From Sabethes cyaneus (lineage: Eukaryota > Arthropoda > Insecta > Diptera > Culicidae), in assembly GCF_943734655.1 (NCBI RefSeq), contig NC_071354.1, positions 156,137,142 through 156,201,141 of the forward strand: a DNA stretch of 64,000 nucleotides, written 5' to 3'. Positions 1-11,800 of the stretch are shown piece by piece. Made by a program: the position numbers and the translations under genes. Under the pieces are notes generated by a model. That model had not been told where the DNA came from. It did no database searches and saw only the letters and a list, made by a program, of their open reading frames with translations. Position 1 is the stretch's first letter. The number at the start of each line of letters is the position of its first letter.

Positions 1-474
1 AGTTGTCTATACCATTTGTTTTTCGGAAAGCACATTTCATTACCTTTCTAATGATATATAACATATATGATTTAATTTTGAAAATAGTGTTAAAAACTTG
101 ATTTGATTTGACTAAGTGTGTTTTAATGGCAAAAAGCGTATTTCAACTTTGACAGCCTCTAGCTCAGAAACAACATCGAATAAAGTATTGCTATTTTGGA
201 TTTTTCTTAATTGCTGTGTTTACCATAAATAGAAAAATTCATTAGTGAAAGTCAGTTTTCTAATTTTTGTCCGCCTTGTATCTTATAGTGGCAATGAAGT
301 GTTAACATGAAGCCCTTTTCATGTTTCGAAATTACTTCGAACTTTCGAATAATCTCAAGAGTGAAATACTACATTAATCGACATAAAAATGCATTATATC
401 GCTCAAATAACTAGCACACTTAAATAATAAAACTATAAAAATTTGTACGAACTTGTTATTTTTATTCAAATATA
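1..474. other. AT-rich sequence, nothing recognised
   Basis: No long reading frame, RNA gene or repeat boundary is visible. It ends where the terminal inverted repeat of the next element begins. Confidence 0.5.
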
Positions 475-1266
475 CCCGGAGTGATTCGCAATAAGGACGC
501 AACTAGCAAAGTGTAAATAATGAGGAATATCACCGTGATAATTTGCAAGTATATTTTCATGTCATAATTTAAATAAAAGTTGTTGATTTCAGATAATCGC
601 CGCCACCGCAATATTTATTCGATTTAATCGACGTTTTTCGGCGAAATAAGTATGAAGATTTTTAAATACCAGTTAGTCCGGACGTTTCGAGCTACTGCTG
701 GTCTTCGCTCATCATCTGCGAACAACTTTTTCGTTTATTAGGTTCTACTTGATTACAAAAATCGAGTTTAAAGACATAAATTGGTGTAGAATAAATCAAT
801 CTTATAATTTCACAACAAAAGTGCATAACCTTTGTGCATTCAAGCTCAAAATCTAAGTTTTATAGTTTAACCCCTTGGAATGAGCCTCAAAGCATTTTGA
901 CAATGAGATTCGCCCAGCCCTGTTTCGCCTTGTTTTGATTTTTTTTATTTAGTTTCGCCTGTTTACAATGCGCCTGTGTTTTGGAAACAACGCAGTTTCG
1001 CTCTTTACTATCGCCTGTTTACAAAACGATTTGCAAATAAGCCTGTTACTTCATAACAATGAAAAGGGCTAAACTGCAAATTGTCTTTTGTTTTGATTTA
1101 ACACTTCTATCGCCCATCACTAAAAGCTTGTTTTAATTAATTCTAACGATTAAAACAGAAGAAAGGTTTCTTGCCATGGATATTATCAGTCTTTTTAAGG
1201 CTGATGGTGTAATAAAACGATTTGTTTACAATTTGCTAGTTGCGCCCCAAACGCGTATCACTCCGG
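475..1266. mobile_element. Non-autonomous DNA transposon with ~45-bp TIRs
   Basis: The left end (475-520) and the reverse complement of the right end (1221-1266) match over about 45 bp with several mismatches. Both contain CCGGAGTGAT followed by CGCAACTAGCAAA and TGTAAA. Flanks are ATATA-rich, so the duplication length cannot be fixed. There is no transposase frame. The interior repeats a TCGCCTGTTTACAA-like motif near 945-1020, which could be sub-terminal binding sites. At about 680-690 it carries a TCGAAACGTCCGG-type motif on the minus strand, seen again near 54509, possibly a scrap of another element. The superfamily is unassigned. Confidence 0.6.
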
Positions 1267-1820
1267 ATATATAAAAGTATCCAGAACATCAAAATTTATT
1301 ATGCTGATTCTATAATGAAAATGCATTTTTTTCTTTAAAATACATTATTTAGTCATAAAAATGTCCGGAAACTTCAGGTAGATGTATTTAAACATACTTT
1401 CGCTAACAATTCAGTTTAAATTATGCATGCCCCAGATATTCCAAAAGGCCATATCTCCCAAACTACCAATATTGGTTTTTCTAGTTAAGTGATTCTTGTG
1501 TAGAATTTTCTGGCAAATATTTTGATTTATTTGAATTTGAATATTTATTTGAAAATAAAATTGGGGGTGTTTTGAGATATTTGCATGTTTCGGTTTAAAT
1601 TGCAAAAAAAAAAAATGTATGATGTTGACAAATTAGATAAAAACTGATAACATCATTCGATTGCACAGCCAAAAATCAATAGAAAGAGTATACTGGCATG
1701 TCTTCACATAAAACTATTTCAGAGATATTTGAACCCGAAAAATGACTTTTTTGAAAATCTGTAAAAAAGGAAGTAGAGCCACTGCTAGAGGGATTGATCA
1801 ATCGGCACAATATTTTGGGA
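1267..1820. other. AT-rich sequence without recognisable gene
   Basis: Only a short reading frame (minus strand, 64 codons, 1411-1605) of low complexity is present. I see no homology, splice structure or repeat boundary. Confidence 0.45.
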
Positions 1821-1957
1821 AGGGGTCAGTTCCGGCGTAGTGGTTAGCATTCACGCCTCTCATGCCGAGGACCCGGGTTCAAATCACAACCCCGCAGAAG
1901 TCACGAAAGACCCAAAACTGGTTAAAGTGACTATAATCTAAACAAAAAAAAAGAAAA
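1821..1957 (+). mobile_element. tRNA-derived SINE
   Basis: The sequence has an RNA polymerase III type 2 promoter. The A box is CGGCGTAGTGG at 1833-1843 and the B box GGGTTCAAATC at 1875-1885, about 31 bp apart as in a tRNA. The tRNA-like head runs into a short body (CCCCGCAGAAGTCACGAAAG) and an A-rich tail at about 1938-1957. A second copy with the same head, body and tail is at 54050-54180, and the first ~27 bases recur on the minus strand at 52761-52787. Multiple copies with a poly-A tail argue for a SINE rather than a functional tRNA gene. Confidence 0.75.
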
Positions 1958-2404
1958 ATATTTTGGGAAATTGGTTGTGGGGTCGGAATGCCAACTTTGG
2001 TTGAAATCGTTGATGGTCGAATCTAAACCTTGTGTACGTTTGAGATGGAACGACCCATATCTGTTTTCTAATGAAAATGAAATCTATAAAAAAGTCTGGA
2101 AAATTCAAATTTTGAATACACTAGAATCTTCATTTTACGTCATTTCTTTTTTACGTCCGAAATTTGAATTAACGTCCTCTCTTTCTACGACCGATTTTTT
2201 TACGTCCCCCCATTAGTGAACGTAAAACAATATTTGAGTACAGAAATCGTGACTCTGTGACACGGTCACAGATGATGATCGTCTGTGCTTGAGAAGTTCA
2301 GAAAACGTGGAGAAAATGATTTGAAATATTTTGAATAATTTTTCAAATTCGGGAACAATCAATTTACTGTTCATAAAGCACACGTTCATTTGCAACAGCA
2401 TTGA
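1958..2404. other. Unassigned AT-rich sequence
   Basis: An 81-codon plus-strand frame (1971-2216) looks like ordinary AT-rich sequence with no recognisable domain. Nothing else is visible. Confidence 0.4.
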
Positions 2405-2406
2405 TA

Positions 2407-3168
2407 CAGTAATGTTCCGTTTTTGTCAGCCCCATGTTGAACTTTGAATGAATGGCTGACAAAATGGCGAAACTGACAAAATCGGGAAATTTTTTTTCGA
2501 TTTTTTTTTTTCAAAATGCAAATTAAAGACCTTGCAATATCGAAGACTTCTACTTAAAATTAAATTTTATTCCTCAATTGGTCAACCGAAAGCTCAATCA
2601 ACCAGGCACAGCACACTGGTCCAGAACCTTTTTTGGTGCACAATAGCTTCTTGTGCAATAAAAAAAAAATTCTTCAGTTTCAATATAACATATTGATGTG
2701 TTCTGCAAAGTTTTACAGCATGTTATTGCAAGAAATTTTGCTGAAGACAGCAACCTTTTATCTCTTCAGCAAAGTTAGAAAAATCCTATTTCTTTAAATG
2801 AAAAATCGTTAAAATCAGTTTTTCAATTTGAGCTGTTTTTGTAGTTGCTGTATGACTTTTTCTTATTTTAAAAAGTTTATTTGTACAACATTGCTGAATA
2901 TAGTATACCTCTATATTTTCTTGTTTAGGAACTGTAGAACTTTTACTATAAAAATACTGTAATTTTGACCCCGAATTACTCGTAGAAGGCATCATTTCAT
3001 TCAAAAACTCTCCCCAGAGAATCAGAATAGTTTTAAGCAGGCTAAAAAGTCTTATAAATCATGTTTAAAAGCACAAAAAAGTTGATAAACTCGGGGGTCG
3101 ACAAAATCGGGGATAGACAAAATCGGGGATAGACAAAATCGGGTTCTGACAAAATCGGAACATTACTG
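2407..3168 (-). mobile_element. pogo/Tc1-like MITE with TA duplication
   Basis: The left end CAGTAATGTTCCG (2407) and the right end CGGAACATTACTG (ending 3168) are perfect inverted repeats that continue into the shared motif TTTTGTCAG. Both ends are flanked by TA (2405-2406 and 3169-3170), the target duplication of Tc1/mariner/pogo elements. Next to the right end a ~20-bp motif containing GACAAAATCGGGG is repeated in tandem (about 3108-3160), possibly transposase binding sites. There is no transposase frame. A truncated relative in the opposite orientation lies at 50453-50798 and shares the interior around 2790-3080. Confidence 0.75.
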
Positions 3169-3170
3169 TA

Positions 3171-5689
3171 ATTATTATTAAAAAGCAATCTGCTTCTTCA
3201 ATAATCCAATGTTGGTCCGTTCCGTTCGAGTATGTTTTGTCCTATATCGTGAGACGCAAGTGTCAAGGCACGAAAATGATAAAAATCAATCATGGCATAA
3301 CATTTGGCAATTTTTCGATAGTGCGTATTTGAATTAGTCAATAGTTTTCTTCATTGAAGACGATGCGTTGCGACGATGCGAAGGCTTTTAGATCAATTGG
3401 TGTAAAAATATTGAAAACCTGTCAGGTAATCGCTAAGTTGATAGCTAACAACTTTTTATGACACTCGCATTTCTAGATTGTTTGTTAGATGTTAGATTTG
3501 TTAGACGTTGTCCTACAACAAAACATGTTAATTCGAAAATCTAAATAGCAGTTGTAGAAACCACAATAAAACTCTTATTGTACACTAAAACCAACAACAC
3601 ACAATTCAAAATGCTCCCTCCTTTTTTCAAATTTGGTGAAAATCGGTCAAATGATTTTCAATCGTCACACGAACAGCATTTTGTATTTATTATACAGTTA
3701 GATAATCTAGTAAATGATGTGCCTATTTTTCCTCGTAGGTTCAAATTTACATTTACATATATTACACATTAATCTAATTACTTCGAAGTTAAGCGTTACA
3801 ATCGAAAAGCAAAATGTTCAAAAAGCTCAAACCGTGAACGATGTTCCACTTTGAAAACCTGCTCGTCTGGGAACATTTTGCCCGTCAATTATATTTGATC
3901 AAAAATTAATTAAAACTTTGTGATGCTGTTCGCTGAACACAAATCCTATAAAAATAAATCCAAGGCTAGCGTTTTAGACGTTATTCCGAGAAAGGCATGT
4001 TTTAGAACGTGCTTTTCTTTCGGATCGATTTCACGCCGTTTCCTTCGTTGGCAAATACTGACTGATGTTCTCTTTCTCGCGTTAAAACAACTTTCATCAG
4101 CCTGCGTTGCTCTGTTGTTGGATGACTGGTTTGTTGCAAAATGCTATCATGGTAAACAAACCAAAATGCTTGTCAATAGCAAAAAAGACTTGCTAGATTC
4201 TAGCACATGGAAAATGGAGCATACCTGGGCTTCGTCGAAAAGCGCTAACAGCAATCAAGTCTGTTTTCTTAGACGTTTTTCAAAAAGTTATTCTCTTCAG
4301 GAGCTTGGATGATGTACGGCACAAATTTTTCAACTGATTCTGTCTCAACCAGAAGTATCCTAATCACGGGTACATGGAAATTCGCACTTTGCCTAAAACT
4401 TTTACATTAGCACATCATTTACTGTAGCCAGTAATAAACACGTCGATCATAGTCTTTTAAGAGTACAACCGCCACTACCAGCTTGGATTTTTTTTAACAA
4501 TTCCGAAAGAATTGAGTGAAAATTTTACTTTCAATTCATATATTGTTGGAGGTTTGCACGCAGGGAAATCTTTCTTCCACTAGGAAGAAAATCGATAACT
4601 TATTGCCTGCTCCCACTTGAACAAATTGAATTACTCTAAATTTTCTTTCACGACGTATACAATTCAACTGAATAAAATATTCTTCAGAAACCAGCAGACC
4701 ACTTTCTGCTGGAATCGACTGCTTTCCGGGAATTGCCCTCGGCGGGCTTTACACACTGTAGTATTATTTTCTAACCAGAGCACTTTCACACTTTGATCCC
4801 ACCAGCACCAGCAAGAGCTTCCACCGGAGGAGGCACGGGGGACAGACACTGTGAATATAACTCTACCGACAAGATCACCACTAGAACCACTTCTAAATTG
4901 CGTCCGCTCAGCTCAGTATTTTAATCCGAACTGAAGCTGGAAACTTGAATCGAAAAGTGGTTCGCATACCCATCCTGCAGCAAGGACCCTGGATATGTTA
5001 AATTGTCTACCTCTTAGGATGACACCAAGCAGCCGAACGAGCGAGTGAGTGACCCGAGATCGGTTACTGGCAGCTCGGGCGGTTCATTTGGCGCAACAGG
5101 CCGCATGTGTTGCTTCATCGACATCAGCTGCAGGACTTTTCGCTTCAGGGACTCAGCCATCTGTTGATTTCGTTCCGTGAGCATCCGCTGGGTCCCGGCG
5201 GGGAGCTGCGCATGCTCGGCACAGAAACACGAACACATTTCCAGACGGCAGCTACCTGTTAATCAAAACAAATGGAATATGTTAGCAATTCTGGCTGGGT
5301 GTACGTGGAAATCGCCAGGGAGAAGCGCGGTTAGATGGATGAAATAGCAAACTCTTCACTTTTAAAGCTGAAGCTTCGAGCCGGCTGTGGATCGTCAGTG
5401 CCACAAAACAATGTATCACAAAAGCGCAACGAAAGGAGAAACTAAAACAAATTGGCCCCAACAGCACAAAGCAACTGTTGTGTTGTTGTTTCCTGTAGCA
5501 AACGTCAAGAAGGCAGGATAACTGATTGTTGTATTCACCCGGGGGTTGATGGTGTTGAACTATAAATTCCCGATTGTTTGGTCTGTTTGTGCTTCGGATG
5601 TTTTGTGACGGCATAATGTGGAAGGACGGACACGACGTCACCCGTCTGCAAGCGTGATTTCGTCTGACAACGTTTCCGAATTATTTAGT
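3171..5689. other. Long stretch without a supported gene
   Basis: A 130-codon plus-strand frame (3920-4312) has no recognisable domain. The part from 4660 to 5640 is clearly richer in G+C than its surroundings. On the minus strand a short frame at 5014-5238 (74 codons) follows a possible 3' splice site ending at about 5258 and precedes a possible 5' splice site near 5013. This could be an exon, an untranslated exon or a promoter region. None of this is enough to call a gene. Confidence 0.4.
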
Positions 5690-5909
5690 TTAACGGGAAA
5701 CTAGCAGTCATTAGCTTTTCGTCGTGAAGGCCAATTTCGGAAGCAGTTTTTGGGCACAAAACAGGGGTTCTGTATTTAAAAATGTATGCACCGCAATCTT
5801 CTGGCCAATCTGAACACAGCGAATATACTTTCATGAACAGAATTTTTGTTTCAAACAAAAAAACTGCTTTTGAATTGTACAAAATCAATGACGACTCATT
5901 CCACCTTAA
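5690..5909 (+). mobile_element. ~220-bp MITE, copy A
   Basis: Inverted with respect to copy B at 6318-6536. The segment 5805-5892 is the reverse complement of about 6337-6422, and the first ~80 bases match the reverse complement of the end of copy B. Each copy has its own inverted ends of about 45 bp with consensus GGGGAAATGAGCAGTCATT followed by an AAAAGCAGTTTTT motif. TTAA lies at both ends of this copy (5690-5693, 5906-5909). It could be a TTAA duplication or part of the repeat. There is no coding capacity. Confidence 0.6.
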
Positions 5910-6317
5910 TCAGCACGAGAAAAAATTTCTCAAATGAGAGTTTGAACTGGAGCTTTAATGACAAGAAAGGAAAAACTCTTATGCTTTAATTCAATAGCAA
6001 TCGCTGTCTACAGAGACGTTTTGTGGATATAATAAGAAGAGGTTTGTTCTCGGTCAGATGACGAAGACAGAGACTAGATTATTTAATTGCCAAAACTTTT
6101 CGTATCAAATTTAAAATTAACAAAACTCTTAAATGCATTCCTGACGGGTGAAGTCGTATGGCATCATATGACCGTTCGGACTTGATTGTAGTTTGATGAC
6201 TGGCTTTTAATTAATGTGAAATAACGATTTGAGAGCGATTAAAAATACAAAATAAAGAGACAGTACTTACATTAGCTTAGATTAATTGCACATATTATTG
6301 GTTGCTATTGCCACTCA
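5910..6317. other. Spacer between two inverted MITE copies
   Basis: AT-rich sequence with no gene or repeat recognised. It separates inverted copies A and B, so A, spacer and B could form a long imperfect hairpin. Confidence 0.4.
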
Positions 6318-6536
6318 ATTGAGGAGAAATAAGTTGTCATTGATTTTGTGAATTTCAAAAGCAGTTTTATGTTTAAAATAAAAATTCTGTTCATGAAAAT
6401 ATATTCACTGTGTTCAGATTGGCAAGAAGAATTCAGTGAATATATTGTTTAAAGCAGCGCTTTTGATTTGGACCCAAAAACTGCTTTCGAAGTTCGAAAA
6501 ATTAATGACTGCTCATTTCCCCTTAATTAGGCCCCC
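6318..6536 (-). mobile_element. ~220-bp MITE, copy B
   Basis: The same family as 5690-5909 in opposite orientation. The inverted ends read TCATTGATTTT (left) and AAAATTAATGA (right), then GAGCAGTCATT in reverse. The right end carries TTAA at 6533-6536; the left end is degraded to CAATTG. No reading frame is present. Confidence 0.6.
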
Positions 6537-6989
6537 ATAAAATTGCACAATGAATGAGCTAAATGTAGTGGGAATGACAGATCATTGACATTTAGTAACA
6601 ATGCATAACAATCTACAGTTACGATAAAAAGTGGGTAGATTTAAACTTGAAGCATTTATTGTCGACTTCTCAGAAAGCAGGGACTTTAAATAGCGACGAT
6701 TAACAAAACAAGACGATCAAGCATGATCCCGGAAGCTGTAGACGATGACGATTCCTGGCGATGGACGACAAAAACTACGTTAAGACACATTACAAAATGC
6801 TTCGAGGGTAGGAATATTAAGCGCAATCGAAAGGGGAACCCGGTGGCAGTTATTTTCAACCAATATTCACTAAGAAATACCCGGTTGGGCAGATTATCTC
6901 TACCTGTAGTTTGAAAAGCCACACTCGTTCACGTAAATTTTCTGGTTTCTTGGTTAAGTTCCTGGAGTAACACGACTTTCCTTGATTGA

Positions 6990-8010
6990 AAGAGTTGGCA
7001 ATCTACGAAAGGAAGAAACATATGGAAAGTGCCCAGAACATGACATACATGATAGTCTTCGGGGATACAATACAGAGGTACGGTGCGAAGAGTTCTTTTA
7101 CCTCGTTACTGGTAGAGAAAGCCTTAAACAGTTTGAGAATAATCAACCTCGCCGCAGTCAATATAATGGCTATCCGTAATATTATTTACAGATTAGAGAT
7201 TTATCTATCATGCTCGACCGTGGTCCAAACCTCGACTCGCACTACTATCTGGTAATTGGTAAGATTCGCGCTCGGTTGACCAACGTATTCAAATCTGAGC
7301 CAATGAGCATAATACTGCTGAACATTCGATTGTTGTCAGCGTAAGAGTTGATGCAGAGTACTCTCGGAAAACTGATCAGAAAACGGGTTGGCGATCGGGT
7401 TGAAGAGAACTTGAACGGACAGTGAAAGTATATCCAGTACTACAGCGCGACAAGTATTGGTAACGACTACTGTAGCCACTTCTAGTGATTAGTTAGACGC
7501 AGAGTACCAGATAGTGACTGACGAGAACAATCGAACCAGAGCTCACATGTTAGTTGTAACTGACAGAAGTCAGAGCAGAGAGACATACTGAGATGCTAGA
7601 TCTACGGAAAGGAGACTTCACGGTCGTAAGAAACACTAGCACTGAGATCATGTTCTTCCGGAGATGAACAATTCCTTCGAGAGGCATGATACAAAATGAT
7701 CCCATGAACAGAATCCCTGATTCTGTGGGTCCTGATTCTGGCTGAGAAAGATGGACAAGCTGTGGATCCAGCAACTTTTGACGAGGTGAAAAAACAGATA
7801 GAGAACTGAAAGACGGTGAAGCATCTGGAAAAAAATGACATCCCTATTGAACTTTTGAAAGTCGGGAGCAAACGGTAGTGTTGTACAATCCATCAGGTTA
7901 CACTAAAGGTATGGACTGAGGGCGAATTACCCATAAACTATTTACAAAAAGGGTCATCGACTCGAAAGCTGCAGCTACCGGTCCATTACTCTTTTCAACT
8001 CTGCATGCAT
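6990..8010 (+). pseudogene. Highly decayed APE-type LINE (endonuclease and start of RT)
   Basis: Fragments in several frames resemble a LINE polyprotein in order. Around 7020-7100 there is a decayed endonuclease stretch. At 7210-7290 the residues LDRGPNLDSHYYLVIGKIRA resemble the endonuclease C-terminal motif (normally ...DSDHYLV...) with the Asp of the DH pair lost. At 7790-8000 EVKKQIENLKDGEASGKNDI, then PIELLKVG and a WTEGELP-like block, resemble the start of the reverse transcriptase domain. The same blocks occur in the better preserved LINE at 45.4-48.4 kb. Stops and indels are frequent and the remainder of the RT is absent. It is an old dead copy. Confidence 0.6.
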
Positions 8011-8070
8011 TATTCCAGATTCATAGACTGCGGTCGTTGCTGGAAACTTTTGTTGGCGAATATTAATATT

Positions 8071-9113
8071 CAGTGGCGACACGTGGGGGTTTAGCTTACC
8101 TGTTCAACCAACGAAAAATACATATTAATACGCAGCTTTTTTTATTATCGCATTTCTATACCTTAATCATAAAACAAACATTAGGGGTTTTCACCGTAGC
8201 GCTTGCCATGTTGCGTAAATGGTGTATTTCGTGTATATACTGCCGCAATTCGCATTGCAGTTCCAGTTTCTATGGAGATGGAACTGTTATGCGAGTAGCG
8301 GCAGTATAAATACGCAATACTCCGTATTCGCAACATAGCAAGTGCTACGTGAATATCCCTATTTATTTAAATAGCAACGGAATACGACGGTTTACTTTAC
8401 CAGCAAACTCGTCTCTGAATTTTAATTACGAACCGAAAACTTTTCGTTCAATTTACCTATTGAACCAAATTCAAGAATTACCACCTTACTGCGATGCGCG
8501 CACAAACCCACATCACACGCACCACAAGCAACAAGCAATATGCGTAAGTTGTTCAATGCTAAAGATGAACGAGTTAATGAGAAAATTTTGCGAATAATGC
8601 TTGCCAAATTGCCAACCGCGCTCTTTTCAAATCCCCTTCGTACCAACACATTGTTCCTGGTGCTAATCTCTAAAGCAACGTTCAAACGTCGTGTTGAACG
8701 TTTTGCTCATTAGCTTCCTAACTAAATAAAATATGGAATCAAAGCGCAGGCCATAGGGATATGTGGTAGTAAGTTGTTCAATGCTGAAGATGAACGAGAC
8801 AATAAAGCGCCCGCGCTTTCGAGTAAAAGCTGTGTCACATTCTCTTTTTACCTCCTTCGTACCAACACATTGTTCCTGGTACTAATTCAGTATCAAGAAT
8901 CAATACCAGGAATAATGCGTTGGTATGCTTGTGCATTGAGATCTCTAATAAAGCAACGTTCAAATGTCGTGTTGAACGGTTTGCTCATCAGCTTCGTAAC
9001 TAAACTAAATTCGTATTGCATTGCATATGCGTCGGTGCTAACGAAATTTTGTCGGGCTGAATTTTGTTTGCCTCTCCTATGAACAGGTTGAACATGCGGA
9101 CGAGTCGCCACTG
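8071..9113. mobile_element. Non-autonomous hAT element
   Basis: The ends are inverted repeats CAGTGGCGACACGTG (8071) and, read in reverse, CAGTGGCGACTCGTC (ending 9113). A second inverted block, GTTCAACC, lies about 25-30 bp inside. The flanks TTAATATT (8063-8070) and CTAATATT (9114-9121) match at 7 of 8 positions. The CAG-type terminus and 8-bp duplication are the signature of hAT transposons. There is no transposase. The interior contains an imperfect direct duplication (about 8538-8720 and 8770-9005, sharing AAGTTGTTCAATGCT and CGTACCAACACATTGTTCCT) and a long hairpin at 8191-8352. Confidence 0.8.
8191..8352. repeat. Long inverted repeat (hairpin) inside hAT element
   Basis: Two arms of roughly 70 bases pair across a short loop near 8267-8279. 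Matched blocks are GTAGCGCTTGCCATGTTGCG with CGCAACATAGCAAGTGCTAC, ACTGCCGC with GCGGCAGT, and GCAGTTCCA with TGGAACTG. It could be a nested MITE or a structured transcript. Confidence 0.65.
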
Positions 9114-9121
9114 CTAATATT

Positions 9122-9636
9122 CGCGGCCTTCAACCTGCACAAATGTTGGGTATATGCTGTCCTTATTCGCTACCGCTCGTTCGGAGTGAACTATGGGTTA
9201 ATCTCTGCTAGTCAGTAAACCTAGGAAAATGCATGGTACCTAAATAGAGGTGGTTTATGCGGCGCAAGTGGTCAGCGCTTCCAACGGCGAGTCAAAAACT
9301 TTCGTAGCCTTATTCTCTACCGCAAAAGTTGTTATTACGAATGGTTCGTATGTGGTTCGAGAGCACATTCGTAGCTCATTTTGCATCAGAACGTATTTGA
9401 TGCACGGTTATGGTCTGGCATGGTTATCGACGAGATTTGGCAGCGAAGATTGTATAGAAAACAAAATATACTTGTGCAATTATGATTTGCTTCATATACA
9501 GGCGCTGTGGATCTGTGGTTTGCGGCGTTGTTGGCGGTTCTTATACGGTAATGTGCTAAATCATGAGTATCGGTATTATACTATTTTTATCATGAGCTTT
9601 TATCCACCTTTTCGCGTTGTATTATTAAGGTAATAA
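9122..9636. other. Unassigned sequence between elements
   Basis: A 127-codon plus-strand frame (9250-9633) has no recognisable domain. Around 9210-9250 the sequence GTAAACCTAGGAAAAT resembles part of the Helitron-like repeat near 10390, so some of this may be old related repeat. Confidence 0.4.
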
Positions 9637-9817
9637 TTCTGTTGGGGAAGAATATAGAAAAATAAAGAATAATATAGAAAAATATAGATTCGGGCAAACT
9701 GAAAATTCTTGATATTGCGACCTTCGCTAAGTCTACATTTTTGGCCTAATATCAAGAATTTTCAGTTTGCCTGAATCTACATTTTTCGCATTAAGCATTT
9801 ATTTTTCCCCAACAGAA
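9637..9817. mobile_element. Small MITE with nested inverted repeats
   Basis: The outer 13-bp repeats TTCTGTTGGGGAA (9637-9649) and TTCCCCAACAGAA (9805-9817) are perfect. An inner pair of about 30 bp (ATTCGGGCAAACTGAAAATT and its near-complement) flanks a short loop. The flanks show no convincing target duplication, so the superfamily is open. Confidence 0.65.
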
Positions 9818-11639
9818 AAAGTTAAGCCGACTGCTATACGTCGTTAGAAAAAAAGAAATAAATAAGGTAATAATATTAAAAGTAGAAGCTTATTTTTATT
9901 ATTTTAATATTTCACTTTATTTAATTTTATTTTTATATGTAGAATATTATTTTACAAAAGATGTTTTTGAAAGTCATTTTAAGGCCATTATAAGATATAA
10001 TACAGTCAGCTATTAACCTCATCTTACTTTTTGTGTATCGAATTTCAGTTCAGTGTATAAAATATTGATTGTTTTATATCGAATCGCTCCATTATTTTTC
10101 GAGCTCTTGTTCATGTTTTTTTATCGTGTTACTAGCTGACCCGAGAAACTTCGTATTGCCACAAATCAAACTGTGCTGTACATAAATCGTGAATCTCGGA
10201 TGACCTTTGTCACAATCTCGAGTTTTGCAAGTTTTTGAGTAGTTGGGTAGTTTAATATAGAGTTTCGCGGAATACCATTTCGCAAAAAACCTCACGCGGG
10301 TTGTACCATTTCACGGCAAAGTTTTTCGCGCTCCTTAATCGCTGTCGCTCGTTCGTACCCTACTGAAGGAAAGTAATAGAGGTCAGTAGACCTAGGAAAA
10401 TAAATAAACCTAGATAGAGATTGTGAGATACATGTATGTGAGGTGCATGCAGGACTCTATATATAGTCACTCTACTTCCCCCTTAACGACGAAAGTGTTG
10501 GCAATGCTGTCATGTGAAGCTGTCACAGTGCGCGATTATCATTGGCAACATTGCTCGCGTATCGCCCCCTTTTTCCAGCAGACCCTTGGACAGGTAAGAC
10601 GTACTTTGTTCACACAGCGCTTCTCCACGTCGAGTGATTTCTACAGTGCGATTTATAATGGCGTCTGGCATGAAACCTGTTATGCCATTGAGTATTCACA
10701 GAGATAAACCTAGGTCTATGAGAGGGTTGCCCCCACACCCCCTGCGGATCGCCGGCAGCACTCGCGGCCTGCGGCCGTCTCACTCTGAATTATCTAGTGT
10801 TACTATAGGTTGTTCATGGTGGTCTTGTTATTGACTAATGTTTTATGGAAGATTCTAAACTTTCTCGTGTTCGATTAGCTTTGAGTTCCGCAAAAATTTC
10901 TGTTTCAATTGTATGAGAATCCTTATCCCCCTACCACAGGGGTACAGGGTACAGGGGCAGAGATGCCAATACCGGGGAGTATTTCATAAACCGGTTTTTC
11001 GGTATTCATAAATGCAATACCGGTAAAACCGGTAAAAGTTAATACTTTAAAACTACATTCAAAAATTATATGATTTGAAGAAGATCTTTCCATAATCAAT
11101 GGTACTCAATTTCTTTTGACATAACTAATTGACTAGTTCATTAACAAGATAATATTTAACAATGCGGAGAGAATTTACCGAGTCCTCTTTTAAACGAGAA
11201 AATTTTTTTATGAAAAAACTTCTAGAGGCAGAAAATCTTCATTCGGTTTCCACGGAGAAAGAAAGAACAATTCCAAGCGATAAATTAGAAATGTGGCATA
11301 GGAAAACCTTTGTTCAGGAGCTTTTAATACGCGACTTAGATACTGACATTTATGATAAATTAATACTGAAAGTTCAGTTGATATGGTTCCTCTGCCTGCT
11401 TGGTTTTTGAATTTATTCCTTTGACTTTTAAAATAATAAAACCTTGCAAAATTTTATTATCAAAACATTCTTAATGCCTCGAAGAATATTACAAAGTCAT
11501 CACGAATAGTGCGGTTAATTATATAACGAATAAATTCAAATATACGAACTCTCTCTGAAATTACTCGAATAGCAGTGGTGCGACACCTGAAAGGTGTTCC
11601 GAGAGTAGTTTCAGAGATCGTAGAGTTTGCAATTTTTTC

Positions 11640-11800
11640 GGTGCAGCGTTTCGACAGCAGCCAAGACTGGTTCTAGCACTGCAACAATTTCTTCTTTCTT
11701 TATGAATTCGCTTAAGTAAAGCGTATCCTTGCTTCTTAGATCCCGTAGAATTGGCTCAGTCCTGCCTGCAGGTTATTCAAAATAATCATAAAATCATTTC
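11640..11800 (-). pseudogene. Possible hAT transposase fragment
   Basis: On the minus strand about 52 codons are open and read like protein, including EPILRDLRSKDTLYLSEFIK and EIVAVLEPVLAAVETL, ending in a stop. The second block resembles helical segments found before the catalytic core end of hAT transposases. This is a judgement from the pattern and the surrounding hAT-like ends. A further short stretch in another frame follows at about 11870-11935 (QQKTRALYSEAVQKIFSEN). There is no complete frame. Confidence 0.35.

Noticed and set aside
1826..1900. Functional tRNA gene
   Set aside because: The same head is followed by the same non-tRNA body and A-rich tail at 54050, which fits a SINE.
3920..4312. 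130-codon frame as a gene
   Set aside because: No domain, no biased composition and no splice or promoter context.
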